Assembly (NCBI GenBank): GCA_046757925.1
Contig: JBHHZE010000012.1
Coordinates: 1-64,000 of the forward strand
Source of the DNA: JAZDCZ01 sp046757925
GTDB lineage: Bacteria; Gemmatimonadota; Gemmatimonadetes; Gemmatimonadales; GWC2-71-9
Direction of reading: 5' to 3'
Length of the DNA: 64,000 nucleotides
Numbering within the stretch: position 1 is the first letter of the stretch; the number at the start of each line of letters is the position of its first letter. The notes under the pieces are model-generated. The model was not told the origin of the DNA, searched no databases, and worked only from the letters and a program-made list of their open reading frames with translations. Shown one piece after another: positions 26,896 through 34,870 of this stretch. The position numbers and the translations under genes were made by a program.

Positions 26896-28497
26896 ATGGG
26901 GTGGTTGCAAACGCGCGTCAAGGGTGAGAAGCACACGATCCGACATCTCACGATCGTCGGAGTGATTGTCCTATGCGGATGCGGTACGAACTCGGCGGGT
27001 GATACGCCGGATAGTACCGGTCGATGGGGCGGTACCGATGCCGCGGCACGGCAGCCGCTGCCCGAATCGCATCAGGTCGACAACGTGATGGCCAGAATAA
27101 GAGGCCTGTCCCACAGCGGGGACCCCCTCAAGCTCCGCTATATCACGACCGAAGGTATCCCCACGAGTGAGGCGGAGTTTCCGATTACGAATAGGGGGTC
27201 GAACTGCCACATCCAAGCGGTTCAGCGACTGGGGCAGCACGGAGCCTTCGTGTTCGCAGGCAATTCCGCGGCGCCGCGGCGGCGCCAGCTGAATTGTGCG
27301 GACCCCCAACCCGGACGGGGTGCGCACCTGTTTGTGGCCCGAGTCACATCGAAGATCGTGGATGCGAATGGCAGGCTCGGTCCCCTCGAAGCGCCCAGCA
27401 ACGGCGATGGAGTTACCGCCAGCGTTCTGCTCAGCGAGGGCATGTCCGAGTATTTCCATCCCGGCGGATTTCAGGCCGTGGGTTCGATCGTGTTTGCTGG
27501 ATTCGATAACAGGCAAGAATCTATCGTCGAGGTGTGGGATGTGAGCGACCCCACCGCGCCCACCAGAATGCGTCGTCTCGACCCGGATCTCACGCAGCGG
27601 CACCGGGCTCTGGCACTGGGTGTTGTCACGGGCCCTCACGGCGAGTACCTACTGGCGGTGCAGGGGAACGAGGGAGTGGTTTACTTCTACCTCGAGCGGG
27701 ACGCCGGGCCACGGCTTGTATTCGACTCGGCCGGCGTATTCGACCCCGGAGCCCGGTCTCCGGGGTTCCGCATGCAGTGGCAAAGTTACACCGGCTTCAA
27801 CCTGGTGGCCGAGACGGGCGGAAAGTTCTACCTCGTGGGCATCGACAACGATCACGGTTCCGTTCGCTGTCCGTCCTCCGAGAGCCCACGGGCGTTCTTG
27901 GAGGCTGCGATAACTCCGGCGAACACCATAGTACACGTATACGAATTAGTGGGGGTCGACTCCAGAGGGCGGCATCTCAGTCCGTTCGATGCAAAGGCGA
28001 TCACGCGCACGTTCCTGCGGGTCGGAAGTCGCATGCTGGCGAGTCACTATGGTGCCGGCTGTGCCGGGGCGGGTGTGTACGCCACACCCAAGGGCAATCT
28101 ATTCATCTACCTGATGAAGCAATGGGGAGTCGGCGGCACGGTAAGCGTATTCGAGCACGCGGGGTCCGCGCCGGCCAGCCCGCCGGAGATTTGCCGTCAC
28201 TATCCTGCGATGTTCCAGGACGAGTTTTACAGGGGACGCCGACTCCTGCTGGATCGCGACGTCGCCAATTTGCGGAAGGAGGGCTTCGGCAAGAAAGCCT
28301 CCTCCTTGTGTGTTCCCCGAGGCCAGTGGATGCGCGTGTATTACAAGACCCGCTATCGCAAACAGCCGCTCGTCTTGCTTGGACCGAGCGATTCCGGTTC
28401 CACGGCTAATGGGATCGAGCAACTCGGGAGTCGCTCGCGTATCCGGAGTTCTGACTGGAACGATGCGATCCTTTCCGTCCGGGTCGGCCGTCGTTAG
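26896..28497 (+). CDS. Secreted lipoprotein with beta-propeller-like body and C-terminal beta/gamma-crystallin-like domain
   Basis: 533 residues. A lipobox-like segment (VIVLCGCG) near residue 30 suggests a lipoprotein; ATG 26896 is the frame's first start. The middle is beta-rich with repeated FAGFDNRQESIVEVWDVSDP and LAVQGNEGVVYFY segments, as in LVIVD-type propellers. The end (~430-533) has FYRGRRLLLDRDVANLR and a later ILSVRV, which fits the beta/gamma-crystallin or I36-inhibitor fold. No enzyme motif is seen. Probably a surface-binding protein. Confidence 0.6.
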   Translation: MGWLQTRVKGEKHTIRHLTIVGVIVLCGCGTNSAGDTPDSTGRWGGTDAAARQPLPESHQVDNVMARIRGLSHSGDPLKLRYITTEGIPTSEAEFPITNRGSNCHIQAVQRLGQHGAFVFAGNSAAPRRRQLNCADPQPGRGAHLFVARVTSKIVDANGRLGPLEAPSNGDGVTASVLLSEGMSEYFHPGGFQAVGSIVFAGFDNRQESIVEVWDVSDPTAPTRMRRLDPDLTQRHRALALGVVTGPHGEYLLAVQGNEGVVYFYLERDAGPRLVFDSAGVFDPGARSPGFRMQWQSYTGFNLVAETGGKFYLVGIDNDHGSVRCPSSESPRAFLEAAITPANTIVHVYELVGVDSRGRHLSPFDAKAITRTFLRVGSRMLASHYGAGCAGAGVYATPKGNLFIYLMKQWGVGGTVSVFEHAGSAPASPPEICRHYPAMFQDEFYRGRRLLLDRDVANLRKEGFGKKASSLCVPRGQWMRVYYKTRYRKQPLVLLGPSDSGSTANGIEQLGSRSRIRSSDWNDAILSVRVGRR

Positions 28498-28587
28498 TGG
28501 CGGACCACCGACGTCTCGTCGCAGCCGCACTTGAGACAAGCTCGACTCGCGCCGTCTTGAGCACCGCGGTATCGCGCGCTCGTTCAG

Positions 28588-29016
28588 TTACTGTAGGGGG
28601 TGTCTCCAAGTGAGCCCCTGGAACCGCGCGTAGTCTCTGTCGGTTGTGATCCACTCGCAGCCCCACTCGATAGCCAGAGCGGCGAGATAGGCATCGGGCA
28701 CCAGATTACCCCTGGCGCCGCATTGCTGGGAGAGGTCACGGAAGATGTCCCAATGGCGAGCACCGGGTGTGACCATTACAGCATTGGGACTAGTCCGAAT
28801 GGCGTCGGCAAACGCGAACGATTCCTCGGGTTTGCTGGGGATCCGATACACGCGAGGGTGAGTGCATATCCGGATGAAGGAACTCAGCACCAACTCGGAC
28901 ACTCCCACGTTAGCCGCTCCCGTGAGCTGTTCCACTAGCCAAGCGTGGTACTCCTGATGCCGCTCACTATCTACGCGGAAAGCGTATAGCAGGACGTTGA
29001 CATCGCAGAGGATCAC
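28588..29016 (-). CDS. vapC: VapC-family PIN-domain toxin ribonuclease
   Basis: 142 residues with the PIN acidic residues: D5 (VILCDVNVLLYAF), Glu in GVSELVLSSF, Asp in LVPDAYLAALA and Asp in ITTDRDYARF. These bind Mg/Mn for RNA cleavage. The start is GTG at 29016, overlapping the antitoxin stop in GTGTGA (bases 29018-29013), so the two are co-translated. The frame extending to 29280 is only antitoxin antisense to this reading. Confidence 0.9.
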   Translation of the reverse strand: MILCDVNVLLYAFRVDSERHQEYHAWLVEQLTGAANVGVSELVLSSFIRICTHPRVYRIPSKPEESFAFADAIRTSPNAVMVTPGARHWDIFRDLSQQCGARGNLVPDAYLAALAIEWGCEWITTDRDYARFQGLTWRHPLQ

Positions 29017-29252
29017 ACTCGTCCATCCATCACGTCGTAGAGTTCTGCCGAGTCGTCGAGGTCTATGCCGGGCAGGGTGCCGCCCCCCCCTGATGTGGGT
29101 AGCTCCAGCGGCCGACAGTCGACCGGAGCTGGGCGTGCGAGGTAAGCCAGGAGCGCTTCCCGGATAACCGATGTGAGGCTCGTTCCCTGCTGGAGTGCAC
29201 ACCGTTTGGCCTGCTGAAGTAGATCGTCCTCTAGGCGCACGGTGGTTCGCAT
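29013..29252 (-). CDS. vapB: VapB-type antitoxin (ribbon-helix-helix)
   Basis: 79 residues. The N-terminal ribbon-helix-helix (MRTTVRLEDDLLQQAKRCAL, then SLTSVIREALLAYL) binds operator DNA; the C-terminal Gly-rich linker and acidic tail would wrap the PIN toxin. Overlaps the VapC start by 4 nt. AT-rich DNA just upstream (29253-29290) probably contains the autoregulated promoter. Confidence 0.88.
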   Translation of the reverse strand: MRTTVRLEDDLLQQAKRCALQQGTSLTSVIREALLAYLARPAPVDCRPLELPTSGGGGTLPGIDLDDSAELYDVMDGRV

Positions 29253-29290
29253 ATGTTAAAATGTCATATAAGAACATCAATATGTCAACA
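29253..29290 (-). promoter_or_regulatory. AT-rich promoter/operator region of vapBC
   Basis: Minus-strand -35-like TTGACA (29283-29288) and AT-rich sequence with short CATAT/ATATG inverted segments abut the VapB start. No well-spaced TATAAT is seen, so the -10 assignment is uncertain. Such autoregulatory operators are usual for VapB. Confidence 0.35.
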
Positions 29291-29438
29291 ATAGGAGTGC
29301 TTCTGGGGTTATGTCTCGCTTGTCATGCGGTGGTGGCGGTGACGGCCGTCCCAAAGACGAAAGCTTGCCGCTTGCCCACTTGCACCAGTCCCACTTGAGC
29401 GCATCTTCAATTCCCTGATCGAAATGTCCGGAGGAAAG

Positions 29439-30269
29439 ATGAGAGTCGCTGTACTACGGTCTGCCGTGATCGTTCTCGGATTGACGGCGTGTTCGGCCCA
29501 AGGGGGAGATGGTAGCTCGAGTTCAGAGGAGGCCATCACCTCGTCCATTCCTGACGCTATTGTCGGCAAGGCGCCCCCGCCGCAAGGTGAAGCTGTCAAC
29601 TATGTCCCGGGCGATGATTCGACGCGCGGGTACCTCGCCGTACCGGAAGGCGACGGACCGTTCCCCGCGGTCGTTCTCATCCATGAATGGAATGGGTTGG
29701 TCGATCGCGTGCGACAGGTTGCGGATGAATTGGCGGCCCAGGGGTACGTTGCCCTAGCAGCCGATCTCTATCACGGGCAGACGGGCAGCAGTCCTGGAGA
29801 GAACCGGGCGCTCGCGACCGAGGCCCGCAGTCGTCAGGACGACTTGATCGAGAATCTGGATTACGCGCAACGCTTCTTGCGGCAACGGTCGGACGTTACG
29901 GGCAAAGTCGCCGTAATGGGCTGGTGCTTTGGGGGCGGCGTCGCGCTGAGCTATGCGTTGGGCGGCGAACAACATGAGGGCACCGCGATCTTTTACGGCA
30001 GGCTGGTGGAAGACCCGGCCGTGCTGGCCAAGTTGAGTCACCCGATATACGGCACGTTCGCGGGGCAGGACCGCGGCATACCGCCCGATCACGTGAGGCG
30101 CTTCGCCGCAGCATTGGACAGTATCGGCATCGAGAACGACATCCATATCTACGATCCCGTGGGCCACGGCTTCTGGCTACATGTGGACGGCGACCCGGAT
30201 GTGCGCGAGGCACCGGCCAGCGACGCGTGGAGACGGCTCAAGGCCTATCTGAAGAGGGTCTTGGGCTGA
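29439..30269 (+). CDS. Dienelactone-hydrolase-family lipoprotein
   Basis: 276 residues from ATG 29439, chosen for the GGAGG site (the frame to 29424 lacks it). Signal and lipobox (VIVLGLTACS) predict a lipid-anchored alpha/beta-hydrolase. The dienelactone hydrolase triad is present: Cys in GWCFGGG, Asp in FAGQDRGI and His in GHGFW. Family members open dienelactone or ester bonds. It sits alone between vapBC and the mercury-linked operon, convergent with the latter. Substrate unknown. Confidence 0.85.
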   Translation: MRVAVLRSAVIVLGLTACSAQGGDGSSSSEEAITSSIPDAIVGKAPPPQGEAVNYVPGDDSTRGYLAVPEGDGPFPAVVLIHEWNGLVDRVRQVADELAAQGYVALAADLYHGQTGSSPGENRALATEARSRQDDLIENLDYAQRFLRQRSDVTGKVAVMGWCFGGGVALSYALGGEQHEGTAIFYGRLVEDPAVLAKLSHPIYGTFAGQDRGIPPDHVRRFAAALDSIGIENDIHIYDPVGHGFWLHVDGDPDVREAPASDAWRRLKAYLKRVLG

Positions 30270-30300
30270 GATCACCGGCCCTGCCGGCAGGCGCGGACAG

Positions 30301-31143
30301 TCAATGAAGACGAGCGCTGACGGCGAGAGAATACTGGGGCCCGGCCGGTATGAATCCCCGCCCGTCCAGTGGAATCCTTACCGCGAACTCGGGCCAGGTG
30401 GGTCCCGCGCGAACGGCTCCAGCTAATTGCAGGGTGGTGAGCCTGCGCTTGGTGGCGGTGAGGATACGGTCAGATCGGAACCGCTTTCCTCGCAATCCGT
30501 CGACTGTCACTTTGAGCAAGGACCACTCCCGCGGGTTCCAACCCACCTCGGATAAGAACACGAACTCGTTGCCCGGGTCCTTCAGCAGCCTGCCGTTGGG
30601 GTACCGCTTGCGGTAGCCCAGCCAAAGCTCTCCGTACGCGGGAAACGGCCAGAAGGAGTGCCCGATCTCTCCAAAGACCTCTGCGTCCCACTGGCCTTCA
30701 CCAACTGGGATTATCTGGCCGTCACGGGGAGAGTCACCTATGGGAGTCTTGACCCCTGCCCTCAGTGCCAACGGCGTGCTGCCTTTGAACAGCGTGATCG
30801 GTTGCCAGCGTACCCACGCTCGGATGTCACCGAACCCCGTCGTTCGCAGGTCTTGAGCGGCATCGGAGAAGCGCAGGTCAAAGTAGGGAACTTGAAGCCA
30901 CACATCGAGATTGGGCTGCACTCCCACTATGACATCGGTGACTACGGCTCTTGCGTCGGACGTTCCGTTTGTGAGGTAGCGCTCCCGCTCACCGACAACG
31001 CCGAAGCGCTTGTCTGTTTTCTGCCTGAAGCCGGCTACCTTGACCCAGACTCGGCCGGCTCTGCCCTGGGTCCACTGTGCTTGGGCCGGGCTTGCGAGCA
31101 GAAAGAGTGCAAAGAAAAGCCATCGGTTGCGAATTCCTCCCAC
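30301..31143 (-). CDS. Outer-membrane beta-barrel protein (MetA-pathway/transporter-like), mercury-linked operon
   Basis: 280 residues: signal peptide (MGGIRNRWLFFALFLLASPAQAQ), then alternating strands rich in aromatic residues with VQPNLDVWLQVPYFDLRF and FGDIRAWVRWQPI, ending YSLAVSARLH, fitting an outer-membrane barrel. GTG start immediately after the stop of the membrane-protein gene (TGA-GTG). It is the third gene of the operon behind the second mer-type promoter. A pore or transport role is inferred from fold and operon. Confidence 0.65.
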   Translation of the reverse strand: MGGIRNRWLFFALFLLASPAQAQWTQGRAGRVWVKVAGFRQKTDKRFGVVGERERYLTNGTSDARAVVTDVIVGVQPNLDVWLQVPYFDLRFSDAAQDLRTTGFGDIRAWVRWQPITLFKGSTPLALRAGVKTPIGDSPRDGQIIPVGEGQWDAEVFGEIGHSFWPFPAYGELWLGYRKRYPNGRLLKDPGNEFVFLSEVGWNPREWSLLKVTVDGLRGKRFRSDRILTATKRRLTTLQLAGAVRAGPTWPEFAVRIPLDGRGFIPAGPQYSLAVSARLH

Positions 31144-31881
31144 TCAAGACCTTCCCAACACGAACGGGACGAGCCAGGCCCGGTCGTCATCGTCTAGGAA
31201 ATGCTGGATCAAGACACCCATGGTGATTCCGAACGCCAAGTGCGCCACAAACGTGATGATGAAAAGTTGGGGCCATGCATAGTTATAGCCGAACAATCCC
31301 ACCATGGGCCCCATCGGTGGTCCCAGCATCATGCCCAACTCCAGCACCTGTGCCCACACGGTCGCCCATATAACTGCGGTGACGTACGAACGTCTCTTCC
31401 CCCAAACGAATGCGTAGAAGAGACCGAAATTTGCGCCGTTCAGATAATGGACGAACAGCCCTACCGGGTAGAGCGTCGAAAAATTGGCGCTGCCGGTTGC
31501 CATTTTCCCGAACATAACCGGGGTGTCTCCAGGTAGCCAACCGTGGATGACACCTGCCTGTCTGACCGCGTCAAGGGCCACAGTGGCGAGTGCTCCCATA
31601 AAGAATCCGACGGTGATACGTCGGTAGATATCGGGATATCTCTTCCTACAGTACCAAGCTATAGCTGCCAGAATCACTAGGGCCGGAACCAGTGCGAAAG
31701 GAATGTAAAAGCGGGCAAACTCATGGGCTGTCGCAAACACGCGAGGTCCCATTCCCACACCTTTGAGATACTGGGCGTACCCAAAGGATAGTGTCACTAG
31801 CTGGATCGGTACGGCGCCACCGGCAACAAAGGCCACTGCTGCCAGGAGCGTCCTGCGTGAGTCTGGCCGTGACTGCTTCAT
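31144..31881 (-). CDS. Multi-helix membrane protein in the DUF302 operon
   Basis: 245 residues with about six predicted membrane helices (for example FVAGGAVPIQLVTLSFGYAQ, FALVPALVILAAIAWY, LFIITFVAHLAFGITMGVLI). Strong AAGGAG ribosome site 10 nt before the ATG. It sits 13 nt after the DUF302 gene and abuts the barrel gene, so the three are an operon. No family recognised. I see no conserved Cys pair of MerT/MerC type. Confidence 0.65.
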   Translation of the reverse strand: MKQSRPDSRRTLLAAVAFVAGGAVPIQLVTLSFGYAQYLKGVGMGPRVFATAHEFARFYIPFALVPALVILAAIAWYCRKRYPDIYRRITVGFFMGALATVALDAVRQAGVIHGWLPGDTPVMFGKMATGSANFSTLYPVGLFVHYLNGANFGLFYAFVWGKRRSYVTAVIWATVWAQVLELGMMLGPPMGPMVGLFGYNYAWPQLFIITFVAHLAFGITMGVLIQHFLDDDDRAWLVPFVLGRS

Positions 31882-31894
31882 GGTCCGACGCTCC

Positions 31895-32380
31895 TTATCC
31901 GGTGACTGACCCGACTACGCGCTCGACGATTCCGCTCAGTTCGCTTGCTATGCTATCCAGCCCTTGGTAGGGAGCGAACTGGTGTACGGGGTTTTCATAC
32001 CTCACCATCACTTTGCCATTGGGTGCTTCCATGACGAGTATCTTGAGCGGCGGCTCTATGCCGCCGTTGCGATTGGCCTCGATGATCTGCCTCATAAATC
32101 GCGGATGAAAGAACAGGATCTGGCGCATTCCCTTGGTACGCATGCCGACCATGCGCAGCATCTGCTGCGGATTGATCTCATGAATGACCATGAGGTTTTC
32201 GGCTTCGATCGCCTGCTTGACTCGTGTCAGGGTTTCTTCAAACCCGTATGCCGATGGCCGGGTCACCAGGAACTCGGGCGTAGGAGCCTTGCCTTGTGCG
32301 TTGAGTCGGGCGGCGAACGATGTCATGCAAACTAAGGCCACCAGAGTGGCTCCAATTCCATGCTGGATTTGTGATTTCAT
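31895..32380 (-). CDS. DUF302-domain exported protein, first gene of a mer-type-promoter operon
   Basis: 161 residues: signal peptide (ending ARLNAQG), then the DUF302 core with SAYGFEETLTRVKQAIEAEN, MVIHEINPQQM, RQILFFHPRFM and APNGKVMVRYENP. DUF302 function is not established. The ATG follows GGAGAAAACA and lies about 40 nt downstream of a MerR-type promoter (32423-32453). The shared promoter architecture links this protein to mercury response. Confidence 0.82.
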   Translation of the reverse strand: MKSQIQHGIGATLVALVCMTSFAARLNAQGKAPTPEFLVTRPSAYGFEETLTRVKQAIEAENLMVIHEINPQQMLRMVGMRTKGMRQILFFHPRFMRQIIEANRNGGIEPPLKILVMEAPNGKVMVRYENPVHQFAPYQGLDSIASELSGIVERVVGSVTG

Positions 32381-32422
32381 TGTTTTCTCCGGATATGCAC
32401 GTGTCAGTTGTGTTTCATGCCA

Positions 32423-32453
32423 AGCTAAACCCGGTACTGTGGTGCAGGGTCAA
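32423..32453 (-). promoter_or_regulatory. Second MerR-type promoter/operator (DUF302 operon)
   Basis: On the minus strand: TTGACC (32453-32448), a 19-nt spacer, and TTAGCT (32428-32423). MerR-family activators use over-long 19-nt spacers. The spacer contains a GCAC-N4-GTAC half-site pair at the same offset as GTAC-N4-GTAT in the mer operon operator, and both spacers share the pattern TG-ACCA--GTA--GGT. It points at the DUF302 gene. Confidence 0.7.
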
Positions 32454-32542
32454 GGGCTCCGGTGGCTTTCTGCCACGGGCGGATAGAGATTGCGGGCATG
32501 CCGAAGCGTCACCGGCAGTTTGGCGAGACGGAGCGAGAGGAG

Positions 32543-32899
32543 TCAGCGCAGGGGCGATGCGCGGTGAGCGTGGACGAGCCTCCAGTTCCAAAGCGACGCC
32601 GCGACTAGTGCCAGCAAGCCCAATCCCACGACGATACCAGATAACCAGAGGCCACCCGCGGCCAGCGCAGAGGCGGCCCACGCCAGCGCCGACGGCCCAT
32701 TCTTGTGGTGCCGGTTTTTCTCCGACCGGAGAGCGAAGATGGTAGCACCTAGAAAGAAAATGAGTAACGGGATGAGGATCGCGTCGGAGATGACAAAGCC
32801 GAGCCCAATGGCCGAAAGTGCGGCGAGGACCGGCGCTGCGCCCAGGCAGCAAAGCGCCGTGAAGATGCTGCCTATTGGTCCCCACTTGTCTGCGTGCAT
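32543..32899 (-). CDS. merC: MerC-like inner-membrane mercury transporter
   Basis: 118 residues with three to four membrane helices; the first contains the vicinal Cys pair (FTALCCLGAAPVLAAL) used by MerT/MerC/MerF to receive Hg(II), followed by a His/Lys loop and further helices. It is the last gene of the mer operon, 86 nt after merA. Inorganic mercury import for reduction by MerA is the expected role. Assignment to MerC over other small Hg transporters rests on length and context. Confidence 0.78.
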   Translation of the reverse strand: MHADKWGPIGSIFTALCCLGAAPVLAALSAIGLGFVISDAILIPLLIFFLGATIFALRSEKNRHHKNGPSALAWAASALAAGGLWLSGIVVGLGLLALVAASLWNWRLVHAHRASPLR

Positions 32900-32985
32900 C
32901 TATGCATTTCTCCCTCAAGCTAGGGATCCCTGCGTCTTTTTGGGATCTTGGGTTGTATTGCCACGCCTCCCGCCCGGTGCAGTGA

Positions 32986-34440
32986 CTAGGCAGCACAGCA
33001 AGACAGCTGCGCAACGTCCTTGTCGAACGTCTGCGCGGCGAGCTTGATTCCCTCCGACAGCGTAAGATAGGGGTGGAACGTCGCGGTTATGTCTTCGATG
33101 GTTAGGCCGAACCGGATCGCGATTGCCGGCTCTGTGATCATCTCACCGGCCTCAGGGGCAAGGATGTGCGCCCCCACTATGCGGCGCGACTTGGCATCGG
33201 CCACCAACTTGACGAATCCACGCGTGTCGCGCGCTGCTATGGCTCGCGGTACGTGTTCGAGCGGCAAGATCGATGTGATTGGCTGGTACCCTTGGGACTT
33301 GGCCTCGGCCTCGGTTAGGCCGACCGTCGCAGCCGCAGGATCGGTGAACGTCACCCGCGGTACGGCCGTGAGATCGTACGGCCGGGAGTCGTTTGCCAAA
33401 GCGTTTCCGGCGGCGACCGCGCCTGCGTACGCCGCTACGTAGACGAACATGGGTTCGCCTAGCACATCGCCGGCAGCGTAAATGAGGGGATTGGCGGTTT
33501 GAAGGCGATCGTCGGTTACGATGTTTCCACCACTTCCGAGCTGCACACCTGCTTCTTCCAACCCCATGTCGGCTGTATTGGGTTTACGGCCCGTGGCGAC
33601 AAGCAACTGTTCGGCTGCTACCGTTGTAGTTTTACCTGCTTGCTCGTAGTGCACGGTATAGTTGGCGTCTTGCTCAACGCGCTGGATCTTGACATCGGTC
33701 AATATCTCCATGCCTTCTTGACGAGCGTATTCCAGCAGGGCCTTACCGATGTCGGGATCTTCCTGACGTAACACGGCGGACCGGCGTGACATGATAGTCA
33801 CTTTGGTGCCGAGCCGAGCGAACATCTGACCTAGTTCCATGGCGACGAAGCCGGCACCGATCACGAGCATGGACTCAGGTAACTTGGGGAGATCCATTGC
33901 GGTCGTGCTGTCTAGGAACCTCGTGTCGCTGAGCCCCGGGATGGGTGGAACGCGAGGGGACGATCCGGTCGTCACGATCACCTTGCCGGCTTGGAGCACT
34001 TGTGTGTCTTCGAGCGTCACTGTTCCGTCTCTACCAACCCGTCCACGTTTTTGGAACAGCTCTATTCCTCCGTACGACTGCAAGACGCTCCAATACTTTG
34101 CCGTACGCAGATCGGTCACCAGAGAATCCTTTTGAGCCCGGATCGCGCGCCAGTCGACGGCGCCATCGGTTGCCGGGACCCCGGCGAATCCGTGATGCTG
34201 CCGGCGGTGGTTGGCCTCCGCGGCACGGATCAATGTCTTGGATGGTACGCATCCGACGTTGACACAGGTTCCGCCCAGAACGCCCGCGTTGACCATCGTC
34301 ACGCTCGCACCCAGCTCCGCAGCCTTTATCGCCGCGGCAAATCCCGCCGATCCACCACCCAACACTATCAGGTCAAACGAGCGGTGAGATTCTGTTGTGT
34401 TCGACTCACATGTGGGGCAAGATCCCTTAGTAGTTCGCAA
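32986..34440 (-). CDS. merA: Mercuric reductase MerA, without an N-terminal HMA domain
   Basis: Cytosolic FAD/NADPH disulfide oxidoreductase that reduces Hg(II) to Hg(0). 484 residues: FAD motif (VLGGGSAGFAAA), redox-active pair C59/C64 in GGTCVNVGCVPSK, NADPH motif (VIGAGFVAMELGQ), second FAD motif (IYAAGDVLGEP) and the C-terminal vicinal C481/C482 that load Hg at the partner active site. NmerA is missing; instead the first residues carry CPTC (C8, C11). Start is TTG 34440, 15 nt after merP; no better start is available. Confidence 0.95.
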   Translation of the reverse strand: MRTTKGSCPTCESNTTESHRSFDLIVLGGGSAGFAAAIKAAELGASVTMVNAGVLGGTCVNVGCVPSKTLIRAAEANHRRQHHGFAGVPATDGAVDWRAIRAQKDSLVTDLRTAKYWSVLQSYGGIELFQKRGRVGRDGTVTLEDTQVLQAGKVIVTTGSSPRVPPIPGLSDTRFLDSTTAMDLPKLPESMLVIGAGFVAMELGQMFARLGTKVTIMSRRSAVLRQEDPDIGKALLEYARQEGMEILTDVKIQRVEQDANYTVHYEQAGKTTTVAAEQLLVATGRKPNTADMGLEEAGVQLGSGGNIVTDDRLQTANPLIYAAGDVLGEPMFVYVAAYAGAVAAGNALANDSRPYDLTAVPRVTFTDPAAATVGLTEAEAKSQGYQPITSILPLEHVPRAIAARDTRGFVKLVADAKSRRIVGAHILAPEAGEMITEPAIAIRFGLTIEDITATFHPYLTLSEGIKLAAQTFDKDVAQLSCCAA

Positions 34441-34455
34441 GATATTTCTCTCTTC

Positions 34456-34857
34456 TTAATTCTCCGGATGTCTCTGTCGGGTGTCAGGCTCGATCACGTT
34501 TGCATGATATCCGGTCATGCGTTCCAACTCGCCTATGAATTCCGCAGGGGAGGTCCTCGACGAGTCGTAGCTGACTTGCGCGCGACCCTCTTCATACGAC
34601 ACCTGGGCTTCCTTTACTCCGTCAACTCGTTGCAAAGCCACACGGGCTGCCGCTGCGCAGCCGGTTCACGTCATGCCCGTCACGTTTAACGTCACTGTTG
34701 TGGCGCCCGCGGGCGAGTTCATTACGGGCATTTCACCCATGTCCATGGCGTCGCCGTGGTTGTGGCCCGCCATCTTGTCGTGATCGCGCTCGGGAATCTG
34801 GGCCACTATCCCGATGCCCAGCGCCGCGATCACTCCAGCCCACTGTAGTTTCGTCAC
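34456..34857 (-). CDS. merP: MerP-like mercury-binding protein with probable selenocysteine (in-frame TGA at residue 64)
   Basis: A single frame of 133 codons plus stop. GTG 34857 lies behind GGAGG and just after merT. An N-terminal membrane/signal segment (QWAGVIAALGIGIVA) is followed by a His/Met-rich linker (~26-46) and an HMA domain. The in-frame TGA (34668-34666) replaces exactly the first cysteine of the metal-binding motif: GMT-(TGA)-TGC. The same frame continues with normal HMA sequence (RVDGVKEAQVSYEEGRAQV ... MTGYHANV) to the true stop. The second cysteine is kept. A selA gene in the window and a downstream hairpin support Sec insertion; a nonsense mutation is the alternative. Confidence 0.82.
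34632..34668 (-). promoter_or_regulatory. SECIS-like hairpin following the merP TGA codon
   Basis: On the mRNA, the stop-like UGA (34668-34666) is followed by a stem of GCAGCC (34650-34645) pairing with GGCU-UU-GC (34639-34632), with two bulged U residues and a 5-nt apical loop CGUGU (34644-34640). The loop starts ~22 nt after the UGA and has G at its second position, within the range I recall for bacterial SECIS elements. A competing stem GGCUGC/GCAGCC closer to the UGA also exists. Confidence 0.55.
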
Positions 34858-34870
34858 GGCCCTACCTCCG

